Source: Pseudoips prasinana
Taxonomy: Eukaryota; Arthropoda; Insecta; Lepidoptera; Nolidae
DNA length: 64,000 nt
Direction: 5' to 3'
Assembly (NCBI GenBank): GCA_951640165.1
Contig: OX621246.1
Location: 3,249,001 to 3,313,000 of the forward strand
Shown piece after piece: positions 9,481 to 20,535 of this stretch (position 1 is the stretch's first letter; every line of letters starts with the position of its first letter). The translations under genes were made by a program, and so were the position numbers. The notes beneath the pieces are model-generated. The model was not told where the DNA came from. It saw only the letters and a program-made list of their open reading frames with translations, and made no database searches.

Positions 9481-9689
9481 CGATTCGCGAATTTTGTTAA
9501 ACTTTTTTTATTTATAATTATGACGTTATGAACTTAGTATTAAGTGTTTTATGTGAATATTTTTGTGTAGTTTTTGGAGTGTAAATATGAGAAACAAGAT
9601 TTAACAGTTTAGTGACGAACTGATTTTTTGCACAAAATTAAGGAAGTTTTGTAATTACTTATTAGGGGTTAATAGCAACAGGTGTCAAG
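9481..9689 (+). other. Candidate non-coding first exon (5' UTR)
   Basis: The segment has no long frame and short upstream-AUG frames only. It ends in GGTGTCAAG, and the next bases are GTAAGTTTTAG, a near-consensus donor with the intron starting at 9690. The start is not fixed: transcription could begin anywhere in about 9460-9540. No coding exon of the same gene is recognisable downstream, so the gene cannot be named. Confidence 0.45.
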
Positions 9690-10387
9690 GTAAGTTTTAG
9701 TTTTAAATTTTAACATTGCAATTTAAAATTATTCTTTTAACGATAATGACCTAAGATCATGGCCAATTTTTTTTATATTTAGACTGACAATATGATTTGT
9801 TTACTACATGACATATTTATGAAGTTAAAGTGTTTTTACAAAGTTCTCATAATAACTTCTATTTCACAATTTAAATATATACTTTATGTTCATATGTTAA
9901 TTTCGTTTAAATTGTTTCGTTTTACGATTAGTTGCCACTAGAAGCAGTTCCATGATTTTACTACTGTTTTATAGGTCAATAAAAATATGAATAATATTTG
10001 TAAATATGTATAATAGTTGTCAAAAGTATTTAAGCGTAGTAAATTAAAATTTATTATGTGATATATTGGATTATTAACAAGTATATAATAAAACTATTCA
10101 CATTATATGTTATTACTGCAATGGATTAATTATAAATGGCTGGGATTATAAAAATAAAAATATTATATATAAATAGTTTTCATAGTTAAAAGATAAAATC
10201 TATAAAAATATCAATTTTATTCAACGATTAAAATGATTTCTGTATATTTTATTTTTTAAATGGAAGGAATACAAACAAATACAATTTTTTTCTGTCAATG
10301 TCGTGCTTACGTGTGTTTTTAATAACTTTATGTTTTAATTTTTTTTCGCTACAATTGGTAAATAACGCTAGTTTAACGGTAAAACGA
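9690..10387 (+). other. AT-rich DNA after the donor, probable intron start
   Basis: The base composition drops abruptly to AT-rich after the donor. There are no recognised repeats and no open frames of note. Confidence 0.4.
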
Positions 10388-10640
10388 CACGGTGGTTGGT
10401 CTACTAAGCCAGAGGACGTGGGTTCGATCCCCATCTGGGACCAATATTTGTCTGATGAGCACGATTTTTTTTTTAATTATCCATAGAATAGTATAATAAA
10501 TTTATCCATAATATGTTATATAAATTTGTATTTAGAAATGTATTATGTATATCAGTATTTTGGTTGCCTAGTTTGCGGTAAGATGATAGTGTGTCAATTG
10601 TCCCAAGATATTTATATTCAAGATATTTAAGTATAGAATT
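10388..10640 (+). mobile_element. tRNA-derived SINE
   Basis: The head has GGTTGGTCTACTAAGCC and GTGGGTTCGATCCCCATC at tRNA A/B-box spacing, then GATGAGCACGATT. The common tail is decayed but ends GTCCCAAGATATTTA. Confidence 0.7.
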
Positions 10641-10667
10641 TAACATTCCTAGAACATATAAGTAAAC

Positions 10668-10770
10668 GTATATTTATCAGTTGTCTGGTCTCCATAGTAC
10701 AAGCTCTGCTTAGTTTGAGATCAGATGGTAGTTAGTTAGTTGTCCCAAGATATTAAATAATATATATATA
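10668..10770 (+). mobile_element. Common SINE tail, head lost
   Basis: TCTCCATAGTACAAGCTCTG and TTGTCCCAAGATATTAAATA are the shared 3' domain. No tRNA-like part precedes it, so this is a 5'-truncated insertion. Confidence 0.65.
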
Positions 10771-10778
10771 GATACTTC

Positions 10779-11008
10779 CTGTGTGGTGACGGCATAGAAT
10801 ATCATCACCCCATCTCATCCCGTGGGGGTCGTAGAAGTTGTCCGAAGGAATACCTACCAGAGAACGGGCAGCAGCGTTTATCTGTGAAACCGCATCAAAC
10901 TGCGATCGCCAACCCGTCTACCAACCGTGGCGGTTATGGAAAATCCCCCCATTCTTTGGGGAGGTTTTTGTCCAGTAATGGAGGTACTTTGGCTGACATG
11001 ATGATGTA
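10779..11008 (+). mobile_element. SINE E, copy 1
   Basis: It begins CTGTGTGGTGACGGCATAG, includes CCGTGGGGGTCGTAG and GAACGGGCAGCAGCG, and ends GGCTGACATGATGATG. It matches 20536-20762 end to end. The final 60 bases match the RTE-like LINE 3' end, so that LINE is the likely source of its mobility. Confidence 0.8.
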
Positions 11009-11439
11009 TACATACATAAATATGGTTTCTTTTTTTATATGTTACATTAAATTCCATACAAGTATGAGAACTATACTGACTTGGCGCCAAATATTTCCCG
11101 TGTGGGTCAATCATTAATCTTGTTCGTTCGCTTCGATCACGATAAGATTGGAGATCAAAGTTCACACCTGTCTAATGTTTCTATTGTCTTTAACTGTAAT
11201 TGAAGTGGGAATGGGTTTTGATGTAGTGCGGTAGGTACGGCTGTCTGGAATTATTTTACATGTTCGCAAAGAACATGATAATAGTCATGATGGCCAAATT
11301 TAACGGAGATTAGCCATCTAAACAGGACATATTATAGTGTACTAGTGAGTACGCAAATACAATTGCACTATATATCTATATTTAATATCTTGGGACAACT
11401 ATAAATTTTGATAATTAAACTTAAAAATAATCTCTTTGA
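11009..11439. other. Unassigned DNA with a SINE-tail scrap
   Basis: AATATCTTGGGACAACT at 11384-11400 looks like a reversed end of the common SINE tail. The rest is unassigned. Confidence 0.4.
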
Positions 11440-11645
11440 CAATAACTTCATACAAGCTAGATAAATATTATGCTATTATAAAATAAATGTTATAAATGTT
11501 TTCATACAATCCGTTTAACTAAATATCTATGTAACTAGAAATAATAATGTATAAAACTATATTACTACAAACATGTTCTGACTATTTACAAGCGTTTTTT
11601 TAAAGTCTACATGAATTAAAACCTTTTTTATTTTATTTTATTTAT
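11440..11645 (+). mobile_element. LINE 3' end, inverted relative to 6272-6490
   Basis: It matches the 6272 copy through the AACATGTTCTGACTATTTAC segment and ends AAAACCTTTTTTATTTTATT. The two copies face opposite ways about 5 kb apart. Confidence 0.65.
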
Positions 11646-12079
11646 GTTACTGCCATCCAATCCCAAACTGGGTTTACCCATTGGATACCCATGGATGCCG
11701 TTGTAGACGCTTTATCGGCAACCAGGCAACCGATAATAATACTTACTTATAATTAATAAATTACATTCAGAAACAGATCAAATAATCGTACCCATTGCAC
11801 AAGGATTTGCCCAGACCATTGACAAAAAATTATAACAATTACTGAGACCTTTAGCATATTTTTTCTATACTATAAATTATCTCCATTCTGAGATACCAAT
11901 ATGGATGGTCTTCTCTATATATTTTTTATATGCTGTCTTTCTGTGAAGAAGATGTCTAGTCTCTGTAGCCTCGGCAGCTTATATCAATACAAATACTATT
12001 GCTAAGTGTAACAATAATATCTTGGTAACTAGCTATTTATTATTTATTTAAGGATTTAATAAAAATATATATGACGAAA
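11646..12079. other. No recognised element
   Basis: It contains a slightly GC-richer patch (CCCAAACTGGGTTTACCC at 11663-11680), itself a short imperfect palindrome. Confidence 0.4.
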
Positions 12080-12238
12080 CAGACGGCACGCAAGGACTAA
12101 TTCAAAATATTTTGTTGCTTTAATTACTGTATGTAACTATGTTTATGTATTGCATTGTGAGGTTGACAAGTACAAGTGTATGTACTTGGGTATTTCCCAA
12201 GTGCTGAATAAATTCCATTATTTCATTTCAATGATCCA
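12080..12238 (+). mobile_element. LINE 3' end (AAGTGCTGAATAAA type)
   Basis: TGTATTGCATTGTGAGGTTG and ACAAGTACAAGTGTATG run into CCCAAGTGCTGAATAAA, with AATAAA near the end. The same end occurs at 43920-44015. In both places a SINE D head follows within about 40 bases. Confidence 0.55.
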
Positions 12239-12242
12239 ATTT

Positions 12243-12625
12243 GACTGCCTAGTTAGTCTAGCGGTAGCGTGTTCAACCGCAGAAAATAAGGTCCTGGGTT
12301 CAAATCCTGGATCGGGCCAAAAAGTGATTTTGGAATTTTTCCGTAAAAAGAAATTTCTCAGTATCAGCCCGAAGTCTGGAAGTTGGCGGTATTACACCCC
12401 CGTGCCTCGGAGAACACGTAAAGCTGACGGTCCTGTACCTGACCTCTTTCCGGTCGTGTCGCTAGTCGTCCCATCGGATCATGAGAGTGATGGAATAGAA
12501 CGTGCCCCTGTGTTTGCGCACACACTTGTTCACTATAATATGTCCTGCGCAATTGGCTAATCTCCATTGAGAATGGCCCCCGTGGCCGAAATTCGGCCGG
12601 GAAGACATCATCACGAATGAAAAGC
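12243..12625 (+). mobile_element. SINE D, full length
   Basis: The tRNA-like head has TTAGTCTAGCGGTAGCGTG and TGGGTTCAAATCCTGG. The body carries GCCCGAAGTCTGG, GACCTCTTTCCGGTCGTGTC, TGATGGAATAGAA and ATAATATGTCC, and the 3' end is AAATTCGGCCGGGAAGACAT. The unit is about 370 bp, long for a SINE. Four near-full copies occur here (also 35803, 39013 and 49588). The open frame of 136 codons through it is incidental. Confidence 0.85.
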
Positions 12626-13342
12626 AAATTAATGTATAATATTCGTCTTTATATCCCGTGTCAATTTTAATTAATTAACCTAGTATTTTTGATAAAATTC
12701 TACTCCATTCAGTCAGTTTTATTGAAACATGTCGGTGAAGTTTTTAATCACCCATATTAAAGAGTAAAAACATGTTCTATAGAAATTATCGGCCCACGCA
12801 GTTTGCGGCACGCTTTGGCCATCTTTAAATAGGTATTTACTAGAATATTGCTTTATTTATTTATATATAGGAGAGCTAACAGCAAATAATACATTTTAAT
12901 ATTATATGCAAGCGAGCCAATAGAATGGCTCCACGAACTTTACACGTGTTACACACGTAACAATGAGATCAATTTAATATATGGTTTATGATCGTACATG
13001 ATGTTTTTTGTTTCAAATATATGAAGCGATTTACCTTTTTAATCGTCTCAGTTTTGTTCAAAAATATAAAATACAATAATGTAACTTGCAAAAATTGCCA
13101 CAGAAATGCATTGTGTCTATAGCTTGTGTATACAAAAGAAAGAAAGGATGACTAAGATTACATTTAAAAACTTTAAAATAATATATATTAAAATTTAGTT
13201 TTTAAGTCATTTGTACGCCTGATTCGGCAGGACATGTTGATACCACTATAACAATCATTGTAATACCACATGTAAAAATGTAACACATGTTTCATACAAA
13301 TGAATGCATCTTTATCTAGTGTTACGACACAAGATTTTAATA
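12626..13342. other. AT-rich, no recognised element
   Basis: Runs of A/T and short direct repeats only (CACATGTAAAAATGTAACAC near 13268). Confidence 0.4.
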
Positions 13343-13436
13343 TTACTTATTTTGTGGAAACAAGTAGTATGTATACTACCTGTTTCCACAAAATAAGTAA
13401 CTTTTTCCATAAAAGTGTTACTTATTTCGTGGAAAC
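13343..13436. repeat. Hairpin plus third copy of its arm
   Basis: Arms TTACTTATTTTGTGGAAACA pair with their complement to form a hairpin of about 27-bp arms at 13343-13400. A third copy of the arm with one change (TTACTTATTTCGTGGAAAC) follows at 13418-13436 in direct orientation. Origin unknown. Confidence 0.75.
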
Positions 13437-13448
13437 TTAATTTTTATC

Positions 13449-13501
13449 TATAGAATCTTTAACATTGACCCATGGCAATCGGCAATGTTAAAGATTCTAT
13501 A
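13449..13501. repeat. Perfect 19-bp-arm hairpin
   Basis: TATAGAATCTTTAACATTG pairs perfectly with its complement across a 15-base loop. It directly follows the previous hairpin. Confidence 0.8.
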
Positions 13502-13519
13502 ACAAAATTTCCAGTAATA

Positions 13520-13725
13520 TTAAAGAAATTTCATTGAATAATTTTAAATTTAAACTGCATCAAGGCTTAATACAAAACTTCTTAATATTTTACTTTTATA
13601 ACGTATAGGGATTGAGTTGTTCTACATTAACACCTTTAAATACAAAGCAATTTTAAATAAAAAATAAATATTAATAAAGGATACCTAGTGAGCTTTCTGG
13701 CAGTATTTCACAGTATACAGAAACT
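13520..13725 (+). mobile_element. LINE 3' end, related to 59215-59600
   Basis: GGGATTGAGTTGTTCTACATTAA and the later AAGGATACCTAGTGAGCTTTC and CTGGCAGTATTTCACAGTAT parallel the LINE end at 59390-59500. Only decayed coding remains. Confidence 0.6.
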
Positions 13726-13814
13726 GAAAAAAATATTAAGATTTCACACAAACGTAATTTTACAGGAATAAATGTATTTTGAAATTGTAAAACTTAGCTT
13801 AAACTTAACGTAGT

Positions 13815-14005
13815 GAAAGCTCCAAGTTAACTAGAGCAGGATCCTCGCCACCGAGGATAGCGATGATGTCCCAGATTTGCGATTCCTCTTGTCCACAACC
13901 AAGGCCTACCTAGAACTCTTGATTCCTGGTCCGCTCTTTAGATGGGTGATACTGGTTAAGTGTATGTGCTCACCAGTTCGTCGGTGTCCCACTGTAAAAT
14001 AATAT
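13815..14005. other. Moderately GC-rich unclassified segment
   Basis: It contains AGGATCCTCGCCACCGAGGAT, partly palindromic, and GTGCTCACCAGTTCG, whose GAGCACCAGTTCG core also appears at about 28085. It may be a fragment of an unrecognised repeat. Confidence 0.3.
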
Positions 14006-14009
14006 GTAG

Positions 14010-14110
14010 CATAGGTACTCAATACTTTATTGCATTCCATAATGTATACAAGGCTGGTAGGTAAATTATAGAGAAACAATTATGGACCCTGTCGGGCACA
14101 GCAAGTAGTT
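14010..14110 (-). mobile_element. Probable LINE 3' end
   Basis: ACTTTATTGCATTCCATAATG reads on the minus strand as CATTATGGAATGCAATAAAG, a polyadenylation-like end. Confidence 0.4.
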
Positions 14111-15229
14111 TTTAGAGGAGAGGATGAAGCGCTTTTTGTTTAAATACATAATAATATTGAAATTAAGGAGTAAATCTTATTTTCAATTTAGGTACTATAG
14201 TACTTTACTATTAGTCACACAACTAATGTTGAATAATGCAGTATAATTATAATTATACTATATTATATAACATTATTTGTATGACTAACGGATAGATATA
14301 GACGAACTAACTCACTTGCTGAATTCTTGAAAAATATTGATTAAAATTCATTTAATACAATATTTGTATTTTGTGACCAAAAAGTATCAAAAAAGTTACA
14401 ATAAATTGATTAAGGTTTATTTAAATTATTTTCACCTGCTTAATACTTGTCAATTTATGTTTCATGAAATAGTTTTATTTTATACTAATTCAATTCTGGT
14501 TCAATTTGTCCAAGATCCTTCAGACATTTCAAATGTATATCAACTCATTAATCATAAACATTACTTGAAGAAAATAAATCTATGTATTTTAGGGGAATTT
14601 TCAAATATGCAATTTACGGACTTACTGTGAAGTAAACCTACCTTTTACCAAAGATTGTGGGTTTGATCCTCGCAAACCACAAGTATTTGTGTTTTTTGGT
14701 TTGTACATTTATATTTACAAAAAAGAACTATTTTAGTATGTCTATCCGTAGTCAAGTATCCGCCATACAAGTTTTAGTTAAGTTATCTACTTACGACTTT
14801 TACGACTATCTTAAACACAGTTCTACACGTGTAGTGAATTTATGTAGAGCTATCTTAACAAGCATAAAGTAAATGTTAACCAAACATTCACAATGATAAA
14901 ACATTCAAGGCTTAGAAGATCGTGATTACAAAAATCAGCGTGTAATGTACACATACTTGTAATCAATCACTAACGCGATATCTGACGCATGTGAGAGATC
15001 ACTGGAGTCACGGATGTATCACTTTTTAGGGTTCTCTAAGTTTTTATAGTAAGTATAGTTCAATTTTCAATTTTTATTTATATAGTATTCAAAAATAAGT
15101 ATTAAAACGATAACTTAATTGTAAATAATAAATAAATTTTATTTCGGACTACAATACAGATCCATATTTTGTTGGTAAAGTGACTTATGAACTAATATGC
15201 AAGCAAAATTGGTGATAAGGTGTTATAAG
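14111..15229. other. AT-rich DNA with one decayed SINE scrap
   Basis: GTGGGTTTGATCCTCGCAAACC at about 14656-14677 is B-box-like, but no A box or shared tail can be joined to it. 14994-15030 has a decayed form of the TAGGGTTC-type repeat end. Confidence 0.35.
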
Positions 15230-15445
15230 TTAAGGTAAGTACTTTGTCTGTGCAGAACGCAGTAAAGCATCCTTACTTTATTACCCTCTGCACAAACTCT
15301 CCTACAATAGGTGAGCTGTAATTTTCAGCAGGTTTAAAGTTGTCTGGAAGAAATTGTAACTAGCGATAAGACCGCTCCTTATACATAATTATAATAATTA
15401 TTTTTGTAATTGATTTTTATTTCTGAATTACAATAAAGAGTTTTT
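15230..15445 (+). mobile_element. LINE 3' UTR (GCGATAAGACCGC type)
   Basis: AAGTTGTCTGGAAGAAATTG, GCGATAAGACCGCTCC and finally TTACAATAAAGAG are the end of a LINE also seen at 28195, 47750 (reversed) and in part at 21655. AATAAA lies just before the tail. Confidence 0.7.
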
Positions 15446-15486
15446 AATATTACAAAAGAAAAGACATATACATAGTCAAGCTTGTT

Positions 15487-15512
15487 ATACATATATATAT
15501 ATATATATGTGT
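15487..15512. repeat. (AT)n microsatellite
   Basis: About ten AT units. Confidence 0.85.
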
Positions 15513-15764
15513 CACGTAATTTATTTGTTGTAAAAAGAGCTTTACTATTTGCGTATTAAAGTTTAGATTCCATTACTTAAATTGTTAATTGACGATGATT
15601 TGTTTGCTTATTGGAAACAGTTTATTGTAAAACATTCGTATGTTACGTGAAGTTTACGAATTATTAATATGTCAGTGTTTATAATTTATACAGGTATATT
15701 ATAATCATCCTAGAAATGTGTACACAACCCAAAAATCACAATATTATATTGATACTGCATATTG

Positions 15765-16010
15765 GCTGTATGGTGATGGCGCCAAATATCAGAATATCAG
15801 GTCGTTGGTTTTATCCTCACCTAGGACAAATTTTTGTGTGATGAGCACGATTATTTTTTCTGTTTATGGGTGTAAGTTATGTACAATATGTATGAATTAA
15901 AATAGAAATATATATCTATTAGTATTTTTATCAGTTGTATGGTTGCCATAGTACAGGCTTTGCCGCCTTTGGTAAAGTTGTCCGAAGATATTTAAATTTA
16001 AGTATAGATT
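15765..16010 (+). mobile_element. tRNA-derived SINE, uninterrupted
   Basis: It has a decayed B box (GGTCGTTGGTTTTATCCTCA), then TGTGATGAGCACGATTATTT, then the common tail GTTGCCATAGTACAGGC. It is useful as the uninterrupted template for the nested copies at 975 and 7640. Confidence 0.65.
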
Positions 16011-16019
16011 TTAACGCTC

Positions 16020-16200
16020 TCATAATCTCAATCCTCACTTAAGCTTTCATGTCTCCACTACTCAACCGATTATCATGAAATTCAGCAAACGCGTTGTCAG
16101 AAGTACATAAAAGTACACTACTACTTACTTTTATCCCCGGTACTTTTCTCCCGTACTGCTCCAGGAAGCTACAAGTGAAACCACGGACTAAAAGCTACAA
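16020..16200 (+). mobile_element. Degenerate Helitron
   Basis: ACTCAACCGATTATCATGAAA, AGAAGTACATAAAAGTACAC and CAAGTGAAACCACGGACTAA AAGCTA resemble the 3' part of a lepidopteran Helitron. The terminal CTAG is decayed and the 5' end is unclear. Confidence 0.45.
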
Positions 16201-16867
16201 AGAATATCTATGTACAAATTAACGACTAATACACAAATAAATTAATGTAATTTGTACTGATATAAAATCACTGTATTATGTACGAACAAAATACAGTCAT
16301 ATAATATGAGCGCGTTTAATTCTTTTTAATGGGAGTTTGTACAAAAGATCAAATTTGTATGAAATTTTTAATAATACAATCATGTGTGTTTGTCCATGAG
16401 GTCCGAAAACACATCATTTTTTTTTCAAATATTGCAAAAGGTTTGATTGAATGAGATGACTGGACTGAATAAGGTTATTAATACGACTGGATTTTAATTT
16501 GACGGAATCATACGCATTTTATTCTTTTTTCTTGATATATTTTTATAATTATTTATTCGACGGAAGATATTTTCTGTATCTTATTTATTATGAATATCAA
16601 CGTTACATACATAGTGATAATATTAATAATAAGTTATTTAAACAGTAGTTTCTAGAAATTTAAAACCTTGTTTAAATTTAAGTCGAAGTAAAATTATTAT
16701 TACTTACATTATTGGTAAGCATATCTACTGTCACAGAGCAAGAAAATAATAGACAGATAGGGGCATTTACTAAAATACTAAATAGTATGGTCCCAGAGTT
16801 CTGATAGTTCCCTGCTTCTGTGAATTCACATCAGCTTTATATAAGTGCTATTTAGTTATCATCTGTT
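16201..16867. other. AT-rich, nothing recognised
   Basis: A possible degraded GC patch lies at 16130-16150. There are no SINE boxes or LINE ends. Confidence 0.4.
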
Positions 16868-17122
16868 ATTGGCGTGGTTGGTAGATACGCTGCCTTTCAC
16901 GCCGCAGGTCGTGGGTTCGATTCCCACCCGAGACAGATATTTGTGTGCATGAACATGTCTGTTTGTCCTGAGTCTGGGTGCAAATTATCTATATAAGTAT
17001 GTATTTACAATAGAAAAATAGTATATGTAGTATATCAATTATTTGGTTTCCATAGTACAAGATTTGCTTAGTTTGGGATCAGGTGGCCGTGTGTGAATAA
17101 TGTCCCAGGATATTATTATTAT
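16868..17122 (+). mobile_element. SINE B, best full copy
   Basis: The head (GGCGTGGTTGGTAGATACGC, CTTTCACGCCGCAGGTCG and GTGGGTTCGATTCCCAC) has a perfect T-stem and a CTTTCAC loop like tRNA-Glu(TTC). The body has TGTGTGCATGAACATGTCTG and ATATAAGTATGTATTTAC. The common tail TTTCCATAGTACAAG ends in (TTA)n. Confidence 0.85.
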
Positions 17123-17666
17123 TAAGAATGTAAGTTGAACGTATTAACTATATTGAGTATGAACTTTTATCAAGTGGCGCCAGACTTTCTGCAGTACAAA
17201 CGTAGAAGAAGTTGTAGCTGGTATTCTGGATTATTTGCATGATACAAAGTTGCAGCCGTCTTTCCCGAAAGGGTAAATAGTAGGTTATTGCATACATTAT
17301 ACCTGTGTCAGTAGAATTTAATGTTGGAAAAGTAAATATTGGTATACGGTATACGGTTTTGTTAAAAAAATAATTTATATAATAGTTTTTGTTACATTCA
17401 TAATTGTGGAATAATAATTTCAGGGATACTCTATGAAATTTACGCTTATTATATTTAAAACCATCTCTTCAAGTTTGAACTGTTATAAAACAGCTATGGT
17501 CTCGTTTTCATTCCTTAACTTAAAATTATTATTTTTAAATTATATAGACTTGTATCAACTTTTAAATAGTATTGTCTCATTCGCTCAAAGATAAATTTTA
17601 AAAAATAAAATATTTAGTTACTAAGAAAGTAAGGGCATTAAGAAATATCATTATTATTATTGTTAT
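17123..17666. other. AT-rich, nothing recognised
   Basis: A small GGCGCCAGAC-containing patch lies at 17176. There are no transposon termini. Confidence 0.4.
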
Positions 17667-17842
17667 TTATCGACTACAATTGGGACCGAAGGCATAACGC
17701 GCCCTCTAAAGCACGGAAGCGCTTACAAACCAAAATACTTTATATACTATGGTTACCCATCTATAGACTCACTGCATGTCTAGGTGCTTAACCTCAATAA
17801 TAACTTACGGACCGATGAAACTAACTGGCAAGGAGCCATTAT
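17667..17842 (-). mobile_element. 5S-rRNA-derived SINE, diverged
   Basis: The minus strand keeps TAAGCACCTAGACATGCAG, then TAGATGGGTAACC in the position of the 5S box region, and the body word TCCGTGCTTTAGAGGGCGCG. The 3' end is missing. Confidence 0.6.
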
Positions 17843-18002
17843 AAGTAAGCGACTATGTCTCATTGTAAATTTAACATTTTCGAACATAACATTTTAAATA
17901 ATTAATCCTTTTTTCAGATTTATTATGTGGCGCCAACATATTTTTCCAACCAAATTGGATTTTTCCCATCATGCGCCAAATTGCCTTTTATCACGGGATA
18001 CG

Positions 18003-18047
18003 TTTTAGCACATGAATATTGCTTAATAGCAATTCATGTGCTAAAAT
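18003..18047. repeat. Short hairpin
   Basis: GTTTTAGCACATGAAT pairs with ATTCATGTGCTAAAAT around a short AT loop. Origin unknown. Confidence 0.65.
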
Positions 18048-18527
18048 GTACCCACCACGTGAGTTCTGATAGTAGCAAAATATAATCAATGTCGGGTCGT
18101 GGGCCTCTAATACATATAACTCACGAAAAAAAGAACAACATGTTTGTCAATAACATCGTAAAATGAATGGCGCGGCAGTTTTACTGTCCCGTTTGATGTG
18201 CAAATCACTTATGTCATTTCCCCATTGTAAATGAATTATAACCTTTAATAACACTTAGCAAATCACATTCACCTATTGACGTTAACACACGCAAGTAACA
18301 ACTCCATAAACCCTTTGAACAACAGAACTATAATTAGATGTCAACACACCACGGGTCTTTTAGACCGCACAGTTTTATGTCATAATGGTGTGGTGTAATT
18401 TATAAGACATAGCGATTTATGATTTGATTAGATTTTTAATCGAATAACTAAAGCGTATTGGTTCAATATGGAAAAAATAACGATATTAATACCCTTATAA
18501 TATGTTTTCCCCATATATCTTATTTGC

Positions 18528-18662
18528 AGTAGGCCAGAACATCAAGCTGCCGCAATCTGTCAATTTTTCCAATTGAATGTGAACCTTATGCTTTTGCGAT
18601 AAAGTTGATAATCTATAAAAAGACATTTGAAAGATTGGTGTAGCTGGATATGCTGGCGTCTG
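18528..18662. mobile_element. MITE, copy 2
   Basis: It aligns with 7779-7912 along its length (ATTGAATGTGAACCTTATGC, GATAAAGTTGATAATCTA). The right end is preserved (GGCGTCTG then TA) and the left end is eroded. Confidence 0.7.
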
Positions 18663-19680
18663 TACCTAATTCACAAATAATTTAATCGTAAGACTGGAAA
18701 AAAGGGCTATCATTAGACTTGTTATGAGATAATAAATACACAGACATACAAAAATTTTTTTTTTTTATAATTTGTTATCCCATTACCTACTTTTAACTAA
18801 ATAAGAAAGAAGTTAGAATCTAGTGTATCATCATGATCTGGATTTTGGAATAATATCAAATTGTATTTTAGCGCATGCCGAGAAAATTATCAACATAGGT
18901 TGTGGAATATATCTATTTATCTATCTAACCAATTTACGATCTATATTCATGTTATCTGTACCTTTTCTCCACATGATTATCTTAATTAATTGTAAATAAT
19001 TTACAAAATTTGTAAAAGCGTTATTTTCAAATAAACAAGACCAACATTTTAATAACTTTATTAAATTACCTGTTGACAGTCAATGAAATGAAATAATGAA
19101 ATGTACTTCGATATTAACATACCCTTGTACTTATAGTCTTTCACTAAAATACTCATTCTTCGGTTGTTTATTTTATAGAATGAGTTGTACCTGGTATTAC
19201 TGTTTACGGCAGAGCTCATTTTTAACGTGCTATTAACAAAACAAACATACAACTATTCCGTGATCAATTGACGAATAATCGATAAACAATACAATGCTTG
19301 TCATGATGACAATATCGTTTAACATGACAACGTATTGCCAACAGCCCACAATAATGAATTGACAATTTTAAAATGAATGATAATATCACTGATACCATTT
19401 ATTCCGTTCATGAGACGGTACCCGATTATATTGCAATAAAATTATATCCAGTAAAGTAATGAGATATGAACTAGAATAATTGAGATTAATGTCAAAATTA
19501 AATTGTATTTGGACTTTTTTTTAATAGTTGATTGACACAGTAGCTATGATTAAACAAGATTTGACTCATGATATTGCGGTAACTATATCTAAGAGTATTT
19601 TTGCATAGGAAAATGAAGACAATTTTTTTTTCTTATTTTTCTCCCTATCGCCGAAGAGTACAAAAATATTTTTACTTTAG
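18663..19680. other. About 1 kb AT-rich, no recognised element
   Basis: Poly(T) near 18755 and dispersed A/T runs only. Confidence 0.4.
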
Positions 19681-19877
19681 TTACAATATAAAAATCTTGC
19701 ACATAGCTCGTAGACGACAGTCGTGCCGACGAAGCATGAGCAGGCCCCCTACAAGATGTACCAATGATCTTTTGCGGGTTGCTGGAAACCGCTGAGTGCT
19801 GACTGCGCAAGACCGGCAATTGTGAAGATCTTTGTCCAATAGTGGAAGTTTTTTGGCTGATATGATGATGATGATAA
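19681..19877 (+). mobile_element. RTE-like LINE C-terminus and tail
   Basis: Translation gives SRPPTRCTNDLLRVAGNR, a stop, then TAQDRQL, which parallels the LINE C-terminus at 31505. It ends TTTGGCTGATATGATGATGA. Confidence 0.75.
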
Positions 19878-20002
19878 ATATCTACCAAGAGCATACCCAA
19901 CCGTTATGTTGTTATTATTATTGTAGAAAATACGATTCTACAAAAATAAGTATAAATGCATTAAAAAACGCTTCAATTGTACGAGACTCTCCTAGGAAGA
20001 TT

Positions 20003-20098
20003 GTATTACTGGCCCGTAAGTGATCGGCGGGGTTAAGCAACTAGACTCTCGATCTGCCCATAGATGGTGACCACTAAAGCGGTTTATGGTTTACTTTA
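20003..20098 (+). mobile_element. 5S-rRNA-derived SINE, head only
   Basis: GATCGGCGGGGTTAAGCAAC, then ATAGATGGTGACCAC. It stops after the 5S-like part. Confidence 0.65.
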
Positions 20099-20526
20099 GA
20101 TATTTCTTTGTTTACTGAGATGCAATTGAATTTAGTTTTTTTTTTTTTTTTGTAAAGTACACACAGGAATACGGAACCTCAATTTTGTGGGGTTTAATAT
20201 TATTTTCTTTTTCAATTGCACGCGTGCAGAGCGAGAGATCCACGTCAGAATTACTCTTAAAAAGCATACTTCAACATCGAAATTGAATACGGGAATGATA
20301 CGTCGCTGACTCATGGTTGGAGTACTGAAATGAACATAATAATGTATTTTCTTTTAGTTAAAGTCATCCAATTTGCATTGAATGTAAACAACCAGGTCAT
20401 TCGATGTTTTAAAATCGTTTACAAGTCATACATATATTTTTGCAGACGTTTTTAAGATGCAATATTTTTCCTGATTCATTGTTGCATGCGTTTTACATAA
20501 CTTAAAAGTAATATTTTAAAATGAAT
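20099..20526. other. Unassigned; poly(T) run
   Basis: T15-16 at about 20136-20151 could be a reversed poly(A) tail, but no retroelement body was recognised beside it. Confidence 0.35.
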
Positions 20527-20535
20527 AAGCCCTGG

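Noticed and set aside
12150..12560. 136-codon plus-strand frame
   Set aside because: It runs through a LINE end and then SINE D. The same residues recur at 35962 and 39093 because the SINE recurs.
16868..16940. tRNA gene
   Set aside because: The A and B boxes and T-stem are good, but the acceptor stem does not pair and the SINE body and tail follow.
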